Of a stretch of DNA of 64,000 nt, positions 48,200 to 59,598 are shown piece by piece; the stretch's first letter is position 1; each line of letters begins with the position of its first letter. Where the stretch lies: the NCBI RefSeq assembly GCF_029633865.1, contig NC_079224.1:21171994-21235993 (forward strand). Direction: 5' to 3'. Under the pieces are notes generated by a model. That model was given only the letters and a program-made list of their open reading frames with translations, was not told where the DNA came from and searched no databases. The stretch comes from Lampris incognitus (taxonomy: Eukaryota; Chordata; Actinopteri; Lampriformes; Lampridae). A program made the position numbers and the translations under genes.

Positions 48200-48631
48200 G
48201 TATGCAGATAATGGATTGTGTCTTGTACTTATATTAGTAATGAATGGACCGGAGACCAAGGCATGACGTTGACCTTTTACTAGGTGTAGCTTCAAGTCTC
48301 CACACTCGCGCATGCGCGCTCATTACATATCAGATTGTCGACAACAGTGGAATGGTCACTGTTGATCGGGACTTATCTACGTCCTGATCGAGACTCGTTC
48401 ACAGGACTTTACGCTACTTTTTTGCTAGCCTCGTTAACCTTTTGTTGTGTATAAGTCACAACAGTGTGACCGTGGTCTAGGACACTGCAGCTTTAAGTTT
48501 TACTACAGCCGTTTTACGGCAGTAATACAAGACGTTGTTGATACTCTACTGTACGTGTATATAACGTTTACTGTGGCAGCAATAAACACAGTTTGATTCA
48601 AAGTCGTGGTCCAAGTTTTGCTGGACACAAC
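48200..48631 (+). mobile_element. Possible solo LTR
   Basis: The segment has the layout of an LTR: a TATA-like GTATATAACG near 48555, AATAAA at 48580-48585, and an end resembling GGACACAA. No partner LTR, primer-binding site or target duplication was found. Limits are a guess. Confidence 0.2.
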
Positions 48632-48676
48632 GCCTTTATTAAACTTTCTGCCATAATTTTTATGCATGCTCAATAA

Positions 48677-49538
48677 TCCTGGTAAGGAAATCATAGAAAT
48701 TTGAATCATCTGGACGCAACGTTTATTGGGAGTAACGTTTCATCACTCATCTGACTTCTTCAGTCTGAGCTGACAGCAGGTATCCCGATCCATTAAGGCT
48801 TTTTTTTCTTTTTTAAGGAGTTGTTCCTCACCCGATGCGAAGGTGACAGACTGTTGTGTTGCTGTAAAGCCCCTTGAGGCAGATTTGTGAAATTGGGCTA
48901 TACAAATAAAATTGACTTGATTTATAAACAGCACAGTGGCATAATGACCCAAATCAACGATCGGTTTCATATGCAAATTGCCGTGTAAATTAATTAGCGT
49001 TACAATGGTCATGTGCACTACTCACAGAGGATTGGAGAATAGTTGGAATCACAGCATTGTAAAATGGCAACAGGTGTGCTCTCTGGCCCCTCCCCCTCGC
49101 TTCAGGCATGGTTGGTCCCTCTTGATAGGGGGAACGCTGGTTTGAATGGGGAGTCCAAGAGGCCATCTATATAATAATAATAATAATAATGGAATACATG
49201 AGGGAACAACCATCCCTGAACGTGGGCTGGAGGGGTGGGGTGGAGGGCAAGAGTACATCTGTTGTTGCCATTTTACAATGCTGTGATTGCAATTATTCCC
49301 CAATCCTCTGTGAATAGTACACATGGCCACTGTAACTCTAGTTAATGGTCATGGCAATTTGCATATGAAACCAATCATTGATTTGGTAGTTATGCTACCG
49401 TGCTGTTTATAAGGGTGGGGTTACCTGCAGTCAGTTGAGACTGAAGAAGTCACTTAAATGAGTGATGAAACGTTTTTCTGAATAAATGCTGTGTCCAGAT
49501 TAACTGATCAAAGTTTCTGTGATTTTTTTCTACCAACC
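48677..49538. repeat. Large imperfect palindrome (foldback element), centre near 49.15 kb
   Basis: The left part reads CATCTGGACGCAACG, GTAACGTTTCATCACTCAT, GACTTCTTCAGTCT, CATATGCAAATTGCC, CAGAGGATTGGAGAAT, ACAGCATTGTAAAATGG. The right part has the complements in reverse order: CCATTTTACAATGCTGTGAT, CCCAATCCTCTGTG, GGCAATTTGCATATGAAACC, AGACTGAAGAAGTC, ATGAGTGATGAAACGTTT, GTGTCCAGAT. Each arm is about 380 bp after discounting a roughly 130 bp insertion in the left arm (48785-48920), which ends like a fish LINE/SINE tail. It carries no protein. It would form a very large hairpin in single-stranded DNA or RNA. Confidence 0.88.
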
Positions 49539-49985
49539 TTTTGAACTTCTCTCAGTTAACAGTTGTTTATAGTTATATCATTTCATTATTTTAAATTTTG
49601 GTGCAGTGGTTCATACTTGTGCTTTTGATAGCTGTAGAAGCACCACTGGACTGCATTATTTCCCTTCAGATCCTCATATGGCTGGGCAGTGGTTGTAGAT
49701 GGTAGGACAGTTCCTCAATAGGAACACCACTGCTTCACGAGAGTACTATTCTAACTACATAGAGGTTGAGCTGGATTTGTATCAACCCGCCATCTTAACC
49801 TCACTCCTACAGTTCTAAACCCCGCCTCCATCCTCAGCCCCTCCCACCCCCCCTCTCAGCCCCTTGCTCACTTTTTAGCATCTTTCCAAAATCATGCAGT
49901 AGGGGGGAGTTAGGCCCAGACCTGGGGGAGAAGTTGCACTTTAACGATCTAACTCGGCTGTATTTCCTGTTGCAGGTCTGTCACT

Positions 49986-52562
49986 ATGGTGGTGCTCTCC
50001 AAGGAGTATGGATGTGGTGCTCACCGGGGTTGCCAGCATGGTGATGGTTGGACACTTGGCGTACAAAGTTGCCAAAGCTCGTATCAAGTACGAAGTCAAT
50101 GTGAGTCGAGGTTAAGTTCTATAACAGGGATACTTCAGAAACCTTTTCTCATATGCCTTATTGATTGTATTATCTTGATTTGCACAGCAATTTATGCAAA
50201 GCAACTTAGAAGGGTTTATCAATCAGTAGGTACTGTGAGGGCAATTTACATATATTTATGTTGCTTACTTTTAATTGTTGACCACAGATCAGCTGTACTA
50301 TGGTTACATTGAATGAATGCCTGGGGGCTCATGTGTAGCAGGACAAAGGTGGTGTTAAAAGTGCCTCTTCTTTATAAATATGGTAAGGACCTGATAACAG
50401 AAAGTGTGAAAGTCCTTTTTGAGTGTCACGGGAAGCCATCCTGGAGGGTCCCGGCGGAAGGTGAGGACAAAGGGAGATGGCCTCTTGGAACAATAAACAA
50501 GTTCTGTTACCCACCAGGAGGACAGTTCAGCAAGCTAAGTTATCTCCTCCAAGACAGGATGAGGGAGAGATTCTGGGTATGCATCATTGTGGTATAAACT
50601 ACCTCTTCATGACAAAAGAGACTCTGGGTACATATCATTACGATCACAGCAATGGGCATTGTTCTACTGCATGGTATAAAGATGGTGCACTCTCAGGGCG
50701 TGTACAAGCATCTGAGCTTGTGCATCTGTTCATTGAACATACATTAAAATTGTGTGACAATACTGTAAGAGAGTTTTGTCTCACTCCTCATAATGTCAGA
50801 GTGGAGTTAAATAATTGCCACAACAGTACATTTGTGTGTCAGTCTTAAAGCGGCTGTAGACAACTGTTCAACTTTTCCCCCCTGGCGTTTCCAAGTGTTT
50901 GTGCCACTGTCACAGAGACAACTGTAAGAATCCCAGTTTGAACTAGAAACTCTGATCTCAGTGCTAATATAAAGCCAAAAAAAATCCGGTATTATTAATA
51001 ATTAATAAGTTAATAAGGTTGGGTTACTTACTGATCAAATAGAATGACGCCAACGGAATATTGGCTTGGAACCCTGTCGAGTCCTGGGTGTTGTATCGAA
51101 CCTTGTTGCCCTGTCGAGATCCGTTTCCCCTTGCCAGAATTTGATACAACACCAGAGCTCACTGCATCGAGTGAACGCCAGTCCAAGGTTCACTCTTGTT
51201 TTACTTCTGTTTCTATCAATCTCCCTAATCACTTTCTTTGCCTCCTCCGTCACCGGGGTTCCTTTTCTCTTGCTGGGTAGAGCTTTCACTGCCACTTCAG
51301 TTGTTCCACCGTTCACCATTTCCCCTAGTGGGGATAGCTGCTGATGGCTACTAAGAGATAAAAAAGAAAGCACTATCCTCGTTCTATTTTGGTTGCGCAA
51401 TGGTTGAAGCACTTCTTTTGTGCCATAAAGCGAGCCTTCATTTTCCCGCGAGATCGTATCCGGTGGCAGAATCGCATGGTGAAAATGAGGCTTATAGGGA
51501 ATCAATCTAAACGCCAATGGTGTAATTATTCTATACCCATTACACTGTGCAATCAACATTTACTTCATAATGATAAGTTAAAGCAAAAAAGTTGTCTATG
51601 GCTGCTTTAATGCGCTGAACAGAGAGACCGTCATTTGAAGCATCATTAGTAGCTATAAAACAGATCACCAACCGTAAAAGAGGATTCCAAAAGAGGTGGA
51701 CGAAATGTCAGTCATGTTTAGAGTACGTACATTTAAGATGGTGTAAATAATTTCAAACACATTGGATTTTTTTCCCTTTAATCGAATTGAACAAGTCTAA
51801 CTTGCCGAGCTTGTTGATATTGTTCTCTTTGTTTGGTAGTATCCTCAGATGCACAGTGATGACCCAGAAAATGGAAATATCTTCAACTGCATCCAACGTG
51901 CACACCAAAACACGTAAGTAGAGTGACTAGTCATCACGACTTGATTTAGCACAAACTCACTCGTGCTTGTGTTTCATAACAAGCTGTTATTGTCTCTCGG
52001 CAGTCTGGAGTGTTACCCTGCCTTCCTTTTCTGCCTAGCCGTTGGTGGTTTGCATTGTCCTGTGAGTTCAACCATTTGCTATCTATTTATTGTCTCAGAA
52101 GCTGACACGTATAAACCAGTGGTTTGCATTGCAAAATGACCTGTGTGTGTGTGTGCTCATTTGTATCTATTGTAGCGCCTTGTTAGTGGACTCGGTGTAG
52201 TGTGGATTATCGGTAGGGAAGTGTATGCGCATGGGTATTCCACAGGCGGTGAGATATTTTAAAAAAAAATTTATAGCAGCAGATCCTCAAAAAAACTTAT
52301 TCGGTTCCTTTGTGTTCAAAATGTTCTAAGATGTTTATTTGAATTCTAGGTTTTGTGTGACTTTCATATGTAAGTCCTTTAGGGACATGCTACTTTTGCA
52401 TTCATTTTTTACATATTCTATTCAGACCCTAGGAAAAGGATGCGAGGGACATTTGGAAACTTGGCCATGCTCGGGATGATGTTGACCACCCTCAGTTTTG
52501 GCCGGCACCTGCTGGGCTGGACGGCGCCTCCACGATTGATACCAGGTATGATCCATCACTGA
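49986..52562 (+). CDS. mgst3: Microsomal glutathione S-transferase 3
   Basis: Five coding exons: 49986 (or 50008)-50100, 51840-51913, 52004-52061, 52176-52248, 52426-52562. The product is a four-helix MAPEG membrane enzyme of the ER and outer mitochondrial membrane that conjugates glutathione to lipophiles and reduces lipid hydroperoxides. The family motif [13 protein letters not shown] is intact, and [13 protein letters not shown] and [20 protein letters not shown] align with human MGST3 (152 aa). The acceptor at 49974-49975 precedes the expected start (MVVLSKEYG), but that frame is lost after codon 9 at 50013; [16 protein letters not shown] continues in another frame. An ATG at 50008 is in the correct frame and gives a 144-residue product. 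The end may instead use a donor at 52546 leading to an unseen exon. Whether this is a real shortened start or a sequence error is open. Confidence 0.85.
50849..51606 (-). mobile_element. DNA transposon with TTAA target site (Kolobok/piggyBac type), mgst3 intron
   Basis: A 758 bp element between two TTAA sites (50845-50848, 51607-51610). Its ends are inverted repeats: AGCGGCTGTAGACAACT and, on the other strand, AGCAGCCATAGACAACT. On the minus strand it carries an open frame of 174 codons (51559-51035) with [19 protein letters not shown] and VNLGLAFTR, a motif I associate with fish transposon-derived proteins. No transposase catalytic region is visible, so it is non-autonomous or a deletion derivative. 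Confidence 0.75.
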
Positions 52563-52610
52563 TCCAGCCAGAACAACAGATACCATCCACCAGTTCTAAG
52601 TAATCACACT

Positions 52611-52896
52611 GGGCCTCATTCATCAATCATTCATACATACTAATTTGTTCTTACACACCCATGGAATTTTTTTTTTCTTAGCTCTCAAGATTGTCTGACC
52701 ATCAGAAGCAAAGCTTGATGGTTATCTCTAATTCCTTCCCCCTAAAATCTATCATCTACCTCTTGTAACAAGCAGCCACCCAGGGGTTACCCAGGTTTTA
52801 CACTGGTCTCTGAGACAAACTTCAGGGCTAAAAAATTCAATGTGTACGTATGTAAGAACAAACTTTTATGTACTATTTGATTGATGAATGAGGCCC
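52611..52896. mobile_element. Harbinger-like MITE, copy 3
   Basis: A 286 bp element starting GGGCCTCATTCATCAATCAT and ending TTGATTGATGAATGAGGCCC, with a perfect 3 bp duplication ACT on each side (52608-52610, 52897-52899). It starts 48 bp after the mgst3 stop codon and may be part of its 3' UTR. Confidence 0.85.
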
Positions 52897-52936
52897 ACTG
52901 TGTTTTGGTCAGTGGTGTCTGAGATTGGTATAGATA

Positions 52937-52942
52937 AATAAA
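52937..52942 (+). terminator. Candidate mgst3 poly(A) signal
   Basis: AATAAA about 375 bp after the mgst3 stop, just beyond the MITE. Another AATAAA lies near 53487. Which is used is unknown. Confidence 0.3.
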
Positions 52943-52944
52943 AA

Positions 52945-55567
52945 AAATTCAAAAAAAGTCAAGGGTGGTTTCATCATTAGTCTGAGTGATGGTTCAAAGT
53001 CCACATTGCTTCTTTAGCTCTACAGGATGCGATTACATTTGTCTATTGTGCTCATGCAATATTGGCATGTAGGATATAAACAATTTAGCATTTGACTATG
53101 ACAAGATGAATGTAAGTGCTGCAAGATTACTGGCATGAGTATTCATCTACTGGCAATCAAAACAGGACAACCTTTGGAAAGGGATTTCTTTTTTATTATC
53201 AAAAAAGAAACAAATCCTTGTAGTGTTTGTTTCTTACAATCCACTTCTCAACTGCATGATATACACAACTGTTGCGGGCACTTTGACAGGTCACTCACGA
53301 GTAACGCTAGGTAAAAACACCCAAAGAAGACCTTTCATTGCATTTTCAAAATACTCCAGTCAATATAGCTGTACATCTAACAAAAACCTCAAGTGGCATT
53401 ATACCTTTAAACATCTGGATGCTCATCATTGCTTGCTCATCATTGCTTCCAGTTACACATCCAATGGACAGCATTGTACAAGGTAAATAAAAAAAGTGAA
53501 GAGCTAATTTATGAACATTAGATGACCTACATGTTATATTTAACAGTGGTATATTTCACAATTACATTTTCATCATAATAGAATTTTCATCTGCATGTTA
53601 CTGAGTACAAGGGGGGGCTCTTAGTTGCTAATCTAAACATTAATCAAAAGCTGTATAAACACATTTTTCATTTATACCAACAGCAGAATAACATTTAACT
53701 AAACATTATCTGGGGATTGAGGGTCACTGTCCTAGAGTAGCATTTTCTTTCCCCCTCTTAGAGTGCCTTCCTAGAGATATGATATATCTGTGCTTTCACC
53801 GATTTGAATATCGCTTTTAAATATATTGAATTTATCAGGATCACTAGATAGCACTGGAAGCAATGGACTCTGGTGATTCTGAGTAAGACTTAAGATGGCA
53901 GTTTTAAGACAACCTATGCTACCGGGCAGCATGGTTTGAAAGATCCCTTCTCATACATTTGGTCAACTCAGAGGTTACATATTGTTAGTCTCTCCATGGG
54001 ATTTTTAAATTACTGTTGCTATCTTGCCCATTTTGGCCTTGTCCATCTTAACCCCGTTGTCACTGTATGACCTGGCAACACAAGATGAGCATCTTCTTGG
54101 TTCTTCCTGCTTCTGTATTACCACTGTTCTCCCCTAGGGGGTAATGTGACCATTCAAGCCACATTAAAGTGCTGCACATACGTTAGATGCGTCAGAGCAA
54201 AGGGACACAAGAGGCGTGTGTGTGCTGTGGAGTACAAATTGTACTCCATATGCACTCCGTATGTACTCTGTAGTTTTCCACTTCTCTGTGTGTATGAAAC
54301 TTCTCACTCACTGCAGACACACACACATTGCCACTAAATCCCACACACTGCGGACACACATGGCCACTAAATCATGAGGGCCTCTCCGGCCTGGGACAGC
54401 AAAGATAAGGATAACGGACCCACAGACACACACCAGACACAGGACATGATTAACGTAGATGTTTTCCTGCATTACAACACCTTGGTTAATGCAAGAAACA
54501 TAGGGTATGACGCGACGGACTGCTCTATAAAAAACCACTACCTCCAGCTCAAGTTAGAGCATATCCTCACAGACTGACTTCTGTGATTATATGACTCTCC
54601 ATCTGCAGATGCATTAAAGATTCTCTGTTTGCTCCAATATTTGTCCCATGATTATTCTTCCCAGAGGTTGCTGGGGCAAGAGCCCATTTAAAGGATAACA
54701 AAATCCACTACAGTGCTGCCATTGGACCTAAAAATCTCCTGAACTTTGTAGGGAATGTGATTATACCGTTGGCATAGCAAGGGGTTTAAAGTCTAAGAAT
54801 CCGTCACACAGAACCACCTATTAATGCCTATCAAAGATTCAAGCCCTATCATAGTTTCACACAAAGGGGCAAACTGTTTAAAAGGGGATATCTATGAGGA
54901 CGCGACTACGCCCAGTCAAAGGCATTGCTCAGATCTAAAACTGGACATCCTTTGGTTTCTGACTTGCTTCTGTTTTAGGGAGCACAGTTGACTAGTGAGC
55001 CTCCATCAGTACGTATATCTGGAGAGTGGTGTGTCCTCCATCAGGTCATCCTGGAAAAGATGCTGTCATGAGGATGAATTTCATTTTGAAAGAGGTCTAG
55101 TTGTGTTTAATGACAACATAGCCACAATATTTTCATGAATTGTGTCTGTCCAATCTGATGAAAATATTTTTGCATGTTGATGTACCCTGTGTACAATGTG
55201 AGGTGCTGTAATGTATTGACAGAAGAGCAAGACTAGGAGTTGGAAGGAATTGTGCCCATGCTCTACAAAAGCTGTAATTGTCAGCTTAAGGCACAAAAGA
55301 GGAGAGGAACCCCAGCCACTGACAGAAAAGGAGAATATCCAAAATTCATATCAGAACAAATCGGATGAGTGCTGAAGTGATAGAAAGAAGTGCAAAAACC
55401 AAAAATGTTCTTGCACCTATTTGTGGTTAAAATTTGTTTTCTCAGGGCTTTGATGGGAACATTCTCCTCTTTCTTCCAGTTCGTGAGTCTTCTGCCTTTT
55501 CTGATGTAAACTGCATTTTTTGTAAATTGTGCAAACCTATCATTTTATAGTAAATGTATTGACGTAC
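52945..55567. other. DNA between mgst3 and the unnamed membrane gene
   Basis: No exon is firmly supported. The last exon of the minus-strand membrane gene should be here, because the exon ending at 55568 finishes with a donor and no stop. One weak possibility starts near 55513 (FTSEKAEDS), but it would need an intron of only about 54 bp. Confidence 0.4.
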
Positions 55568-55734
55568 CATGGGTAGATCCTGCAGCCTGTGGAATTCCGG
55601 GTTGTTGGTCCGTTGGCGGAACTTGAGGAAGAGGACGACAGAGATAATCGCCGTGGTAACGATGAACACTGACACCAGACCAGCTAACAAGGGGTCGAGA
55701 GGGGAGCTGGGGTGATGGTGGGGTCCCTTTAAGT
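55568..55734 (-). CDS. Unnamed mucin-like membrane protein, transmembrane exon
   Basis: The exon starts after CATGTAG at 55734 in phase 1 and ends at a GTACGT donor (ATG|GTACGT) in phase 0; it encodes 55 residues. A histidine/proline-rich stalk (GPHHHPSSPLDP) leads into one membrane helix (LLAGLVSVFIVTTAIISVVL), then a basic stop-transfer (FLKFRQRTNNPEF) and cytosolic HRLQDLPM. It joins the exon at 57274 in frame. I do not recognise the family; helix and charge order give a type I single-pass protein. Confidence 0.7.
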
Positions 55735-56789
55735 CTACATGCCACAGAAATGAATGAAAGTAAATAAAGTGAGTCTGCAAAATCTGCTTGATTTCATTGT
55801 TTAAGAAAAATCACCATTAACAATTACCACTGAAAAAGTCATTAAAAATATGCGTGTGTATATCAAACAACCAGTAATAGTATTTATGGATCATGTCTGT
55901 AAAATTAAACTCACAATGAAATACTTCCTCAAAAACTATACTGTGTATTTATTATCCATGCATTTGGTCATGCGTGCATGCGCGTGTGTGTCTCTGTCCA
56001 TGGCTAATCTTGTGTGCTACTGGACCTATCAGCCTAAACATTTATATGCACAGTTATGACTGAAGAAGAACCTCTCATGGTTGCGGGGATTCAAAACCTT
56101 GGAAAAACGTTCTCGCTATCGCTGCTCCCTCTCTTCATTCACTCTAGCTCGCTCGACCAACGCTGCTCTCTGTCGCTACCTGATCTGAGTCAACCGTGTT
56201 CATGCACGACTCACATCTACAGCCGACTCGGATCGGGCAGCGACATGATCAAAAGTTATTAAAATAATTTTGATAATAAAAAAATGCGAAAGTCATAAAG
56301 GAACAACTTCCTCAAAACAGGATGTGTTGCATGTTATTGTCACTGCCCGATCTGAGGCAACCATAGATGTGAGTCGCGCATGCGCGAGCATAAATAGTTT
56401 ATTATGTTATGAAAATAAAGACAGGGTTAGGGTCAGACCAGAGTGGTCGCAGAGCAAACCTTTTCTTTTTGGAAAGTGCAAGTTCTTAATAGACTTGGTT
56501 GTATTCCCGTGAGGGTCCACCTAAGGGGCTGTGCATCCACACACTGACAGGCAAAATGTTATTAGGTAGATTTTTTTTTAGCTTAAGCGCTGCATATTAA
56601 AAAACTTTTCCCCCCATATTTCCAGTTCAATCGACTTGGGTGCTGTGCAAAAGTCTTATAATGGCAGTAAAAACACTGTTTTTGTGTATCTGCTGTTAAC
56701 CTTGCTGCGCCTGTCGGCCTAAAAAGTTTTGTGCAGTTACAGTATGGCTGTATTATAATACTGCAGTGAATGGGGGGGGGGCAGTCCGG

Positions 56790-56915
56790 GACCGCCACAG
56801 CCGGGACGCGAACCCATATCTCTTGCACTGCAGGCGACAACGTTAACCAGTCGACTAAAAGCTCCGATCCGTTAGCCAAGGGCTACCGAGCCTATTCATC
56901 CATGATCGTTACAAA
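56790..56915 (-). mobile_element. tRNA-like repeat module C
   Basis: Minus strand: GTAACGATCATGGATGAATA, GGCTAACGGATCGG, A-box-like TAGTCGACTGGTTAACG, B-box-like GGGTTCGCGTCCC. Same family as modules A and B at 46.5-47.1 kb. It lies in an intron of the unnamed membrane gene, in the same orientation. Confidence 0.65.
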
Positions 56916-57273
56916 ACAGTCATAACTGTGCACAGTGTATCAAGGACCTCTCGTGGTTGCCGTGATTCAAAAGCTTTGAAAAAGCTGTTTTATACCGCAA
57001 TTGAGTGTCAACTCCTCAGCTGGTTTGTCGCCTATGTCCGAACACCGGAGAAGGGGAGATACACCTGGCGGAGATCTGCAACTCCACGGAGTGCACGCTT
57101 CTAGTAACTGCTAATTAACTTGGTCTGAAACTGTCTGCTCATGGTCAACTGTTATTGAGCACATAGCAAACAAACTGTGAATACAACTATGTTGAAGTAT
57201 TCAGGCACATTACGGCACCTTAGCTGTATGTCAAGAACTAATGCCAGGCACCTCAGCATGAACCATCCCTTAC

Positions 57274-57579
57274 CTTCATCTCCAACGTTGAGCTCAGACG
57301 GCCCCTCCTGAGGCATTGGCCCGGCAGAGGCGTAAGCGTGAGCAGAGGTCTCGGCGTGACTTGCGGTGGGTGGCCGTGTCGATGCTGGGGTTAAGGTCTC
57401 ACTCCTGGGCTGGGTGGTGCGTTGGGGTGGGGTTATATCCTCCGCTGAATAAGCTGAGGGCTGCTCAGAGGCGGTGCTGGAATCTCCAGTTAGGATGGCG
57501 GTGGCGTCAGGGGTTGAAAAGTGCCATTTAAGTGGGGGGCTCTTCTGGGTAGATGAGGTTGAAGGGCTGTCCGGGGCAG
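57274..57579 (-). CDS. Unnamed mucin-like membrane protein, Ser/Thr/Pro-rich exon
   Basis: The acceptor is TTCCTGTCTCTCAG and the donor is GAAG|GTAAGG; both junctions are phase 1. The exon encodes about 102 residues, mostly serine, threonine and proline (PSTSSTQKSPPLKWHFSTPD, TPPQRTTQPRSETLTPASTR), as in heavily O-glycosylated ectodomains. It fits between the exons at 61033-61368 and 55568-55734 without disturbing frame. Mucin-like parts diverge fast, so a name would have to come from the tail or signal peptide. Confidence 0.72.
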
Positions 57580-58544
57580 CTGAGAGACAGGAAACAAAGA
57601 CCCATATCAAGAGTGCAGCAGAATCTTTATTCAACAATACAGATGTCGGTTTAGCTGATAAGAAAAAATTGTGGTGTGAGAGTCAAAGAAAGCAGCAACC
57701 AGCACATTCAGCAACCAGTTTATTCAGTTGAACATCGGAATTTGTAATTTAACAACACAAAACAGGATTTTAGAAAGAGACGCCTGTCTGAAATAAAATG
57801 GTACGGACTGTGTAATCTAAAAGGGCCTATTGTATTTTAAAATCACGTCAGGACACAGCGCTGTCGCTCGACACAACCTCTCCGTGGCATTCTTTATTTA
57901 GACTGACACAGCATCAAAGGCAGACCCGATCAAACAACCCAGAGCCCGCAGGCATCACCAATCGATCCCAGCACAATAGAACAGCACCAAATCAAATGCA
58001 GCACTGTCGATGTGTGCAGACATAACAGGGCCATTATGAACTGGCTGCTAACCAGAAAATCATTCGGTACACTACTACTACTGCTAATAATAAGAATGAT
58101 AGTAAATAAAAATAATAATAATAATACATTTTTTTATCAAATTTTCATGAAGAACAGATCCAAGTGCTACACATTAAACGTTGTATATGTCGCTCGAATT
58201 TAATTTCCAAAGGCATGTTGATGCAAAACTAATCTTCATCCGAGTTTGTGAAGTGGAAACAGGGATTTGAAATTGTTATCAGTCGAAAGTAAGGTGGAGT
58301 TTATTAATTATATTCACTTCGTAGTGTAAAGTTTGTTCCAAATTAATTTCCTTGCACTTGTGCTGCATGTAGAACATGTCTTGTGGTTTTCAGAAGGCTT
58401 GCATACTTCCTGCCACCAGGGGGCAACCTGTGAATAAGGGCAATAGTAAAGAGGAGAAGAAACCAGCACACAGACACAGACACACACACACACACACACA
58501 GACACACACACACACACACACACACACACAACCACACACTCGTT

Positions 58545-58805
58545 TCACTATCCTATGAGGACCCCTCATTGACTAAATTCATTTCTTAGCCCTTAACCCT
58601 AACCCTAACCAAACTGCATGCCTAACCCTAACCCTTACCCTAACCTTAACCTAACCCTAATTCTAACCTTAACCCTAAAACCAAGTCCTAACCCTAAAAT
58701 AGACCCTTTTACTTGTGAGGACCTCTAAAATGTCTACACAAGGTAGGTGGTTTCTGGTTTTTCTATCCTAATGAGGACATTTGGTCCACATTAGGATAGT
58801 TAAAC
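58545..58805 (+). repeat. Interspersed repeat with telomere-like CCCTAA units, left copy
   Basis: Irregular CCCTAA, CCTTAA and CTAACC units at about 58590-58700 are flanked by unique-looking arms (ATGAGGACCCCTCATTGACT left, CCTAATGAGGACATTTGGTC right). An inverted copy is at 59260-59530. It is flanked by CA microsatellites (58477-58531 and 58810-58887). Confidence 0.85.
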
Positions 58806-58807
58806 AT

Positions 58808-58809
<2 letters not shown>

Positions 58810-58887
<78 letters not shown>
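58810..58887. repeat. CA microsatellite
   Basis: Nearly pure (CA)n of about 39 units next to the telomere-like repeat. Confidence 0.95.
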
Positions 58888-58889
<2 letters not shown>

Positions 58890-59259
58890 ACCTTAGATAA
58901 TGATGAGGCAGGATGGGCCTTCTTGTGGTTTCTGCTGAGGTGCTTGGAATTGCTCGTCTCCTTTGAATTTGGGGGTCGCCAGTGCTAATCCAAACTACAC
59001 ACATTACCAAGCTGCAAAATGTGTGCGTGTGGGTGTGGGTGGGTGTGTGTAAGAAAGATTTAGGGGTACAAATTACTGTGTTAAATTAGTAATTCACTGT
59101 TTCTCCAACATTTGCAAAAATTAAACAAGTCTGGCCCACATTTTTCAGACTCCTTTACTTTTACTCCTTTTAAGCCTCAGTTCTCATAATCATCTCAGCC
59201 ATGCAAACATGATTTGACTGGGGAGTTTGGTGTGTGTGTGTGTGTGTAAGCGTGTGTGT

Positions 59260-59529
59260 GCATGTACCATGTTTTGCTATCCTAATGGGGAGCAAATGTC
59301 CCCATTAAGATAGAAAACCAGAAACCACCTAACTTGTAGGGCCATTTTATGGAGCCCCACAAGTAAAAGGGTCTATTTTAGGGTTATGGCTTGGTTTTAG
59401 GGTTAAGGTTAGAATTAGGGTTAGGGTAAGGGTTAGGGTTAGGCATGTAGTTTGCGTGGTTAAGGTTAGGGTTAAGGGCTAGGAAATGAATGTAGTCAAT
59501 GAGGGGCCCCACAAGTATAGTTTTGCAAT

Positions 59530-59530
<1 letters not shown>
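59260..59530 (-). repeat. Interspersed repeat with telomere-like TTAGGG units, inverted copy
   Basis: This is the reverse-oriented partner of 58545-58805: GCTATCCTAATGGGGAGC, AGGGTCTATTTTAGGG, irregular TTAGGG units at about 59390-59480, AATGAGGGGCCCCACAAGT. A (GT)n tract follows at 59533-59594, mirroring the (CA)n of the left copy. Confidence 0.85.

Positions 59531-59598
<68 letters not shown>

Noticed and set aside
57152-57637. Reading 57637-57152 as a complete protein starting MLNKDSAALL
   Set aside because: The first residues come from intron sequence before a strong acceptor at 57580 and the end reads past a good donor; the exon model fits better.
58892-58984. A 93 bp minus-strand segment with a good GTAAGT donor, considered as an extra exon of the unnamed membrane gene
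   Set aside because: In the phase required by its neighbours it contains a stop codon, and the exons at 61033 and 57579 already join in frame without it.
58590-59480. Interstitial telomere from a chromosome fusion
   Set aside because: The units are irregular, short, and embedded in matching non-telomeric arms in both copies, which fits a dispersed repeat.
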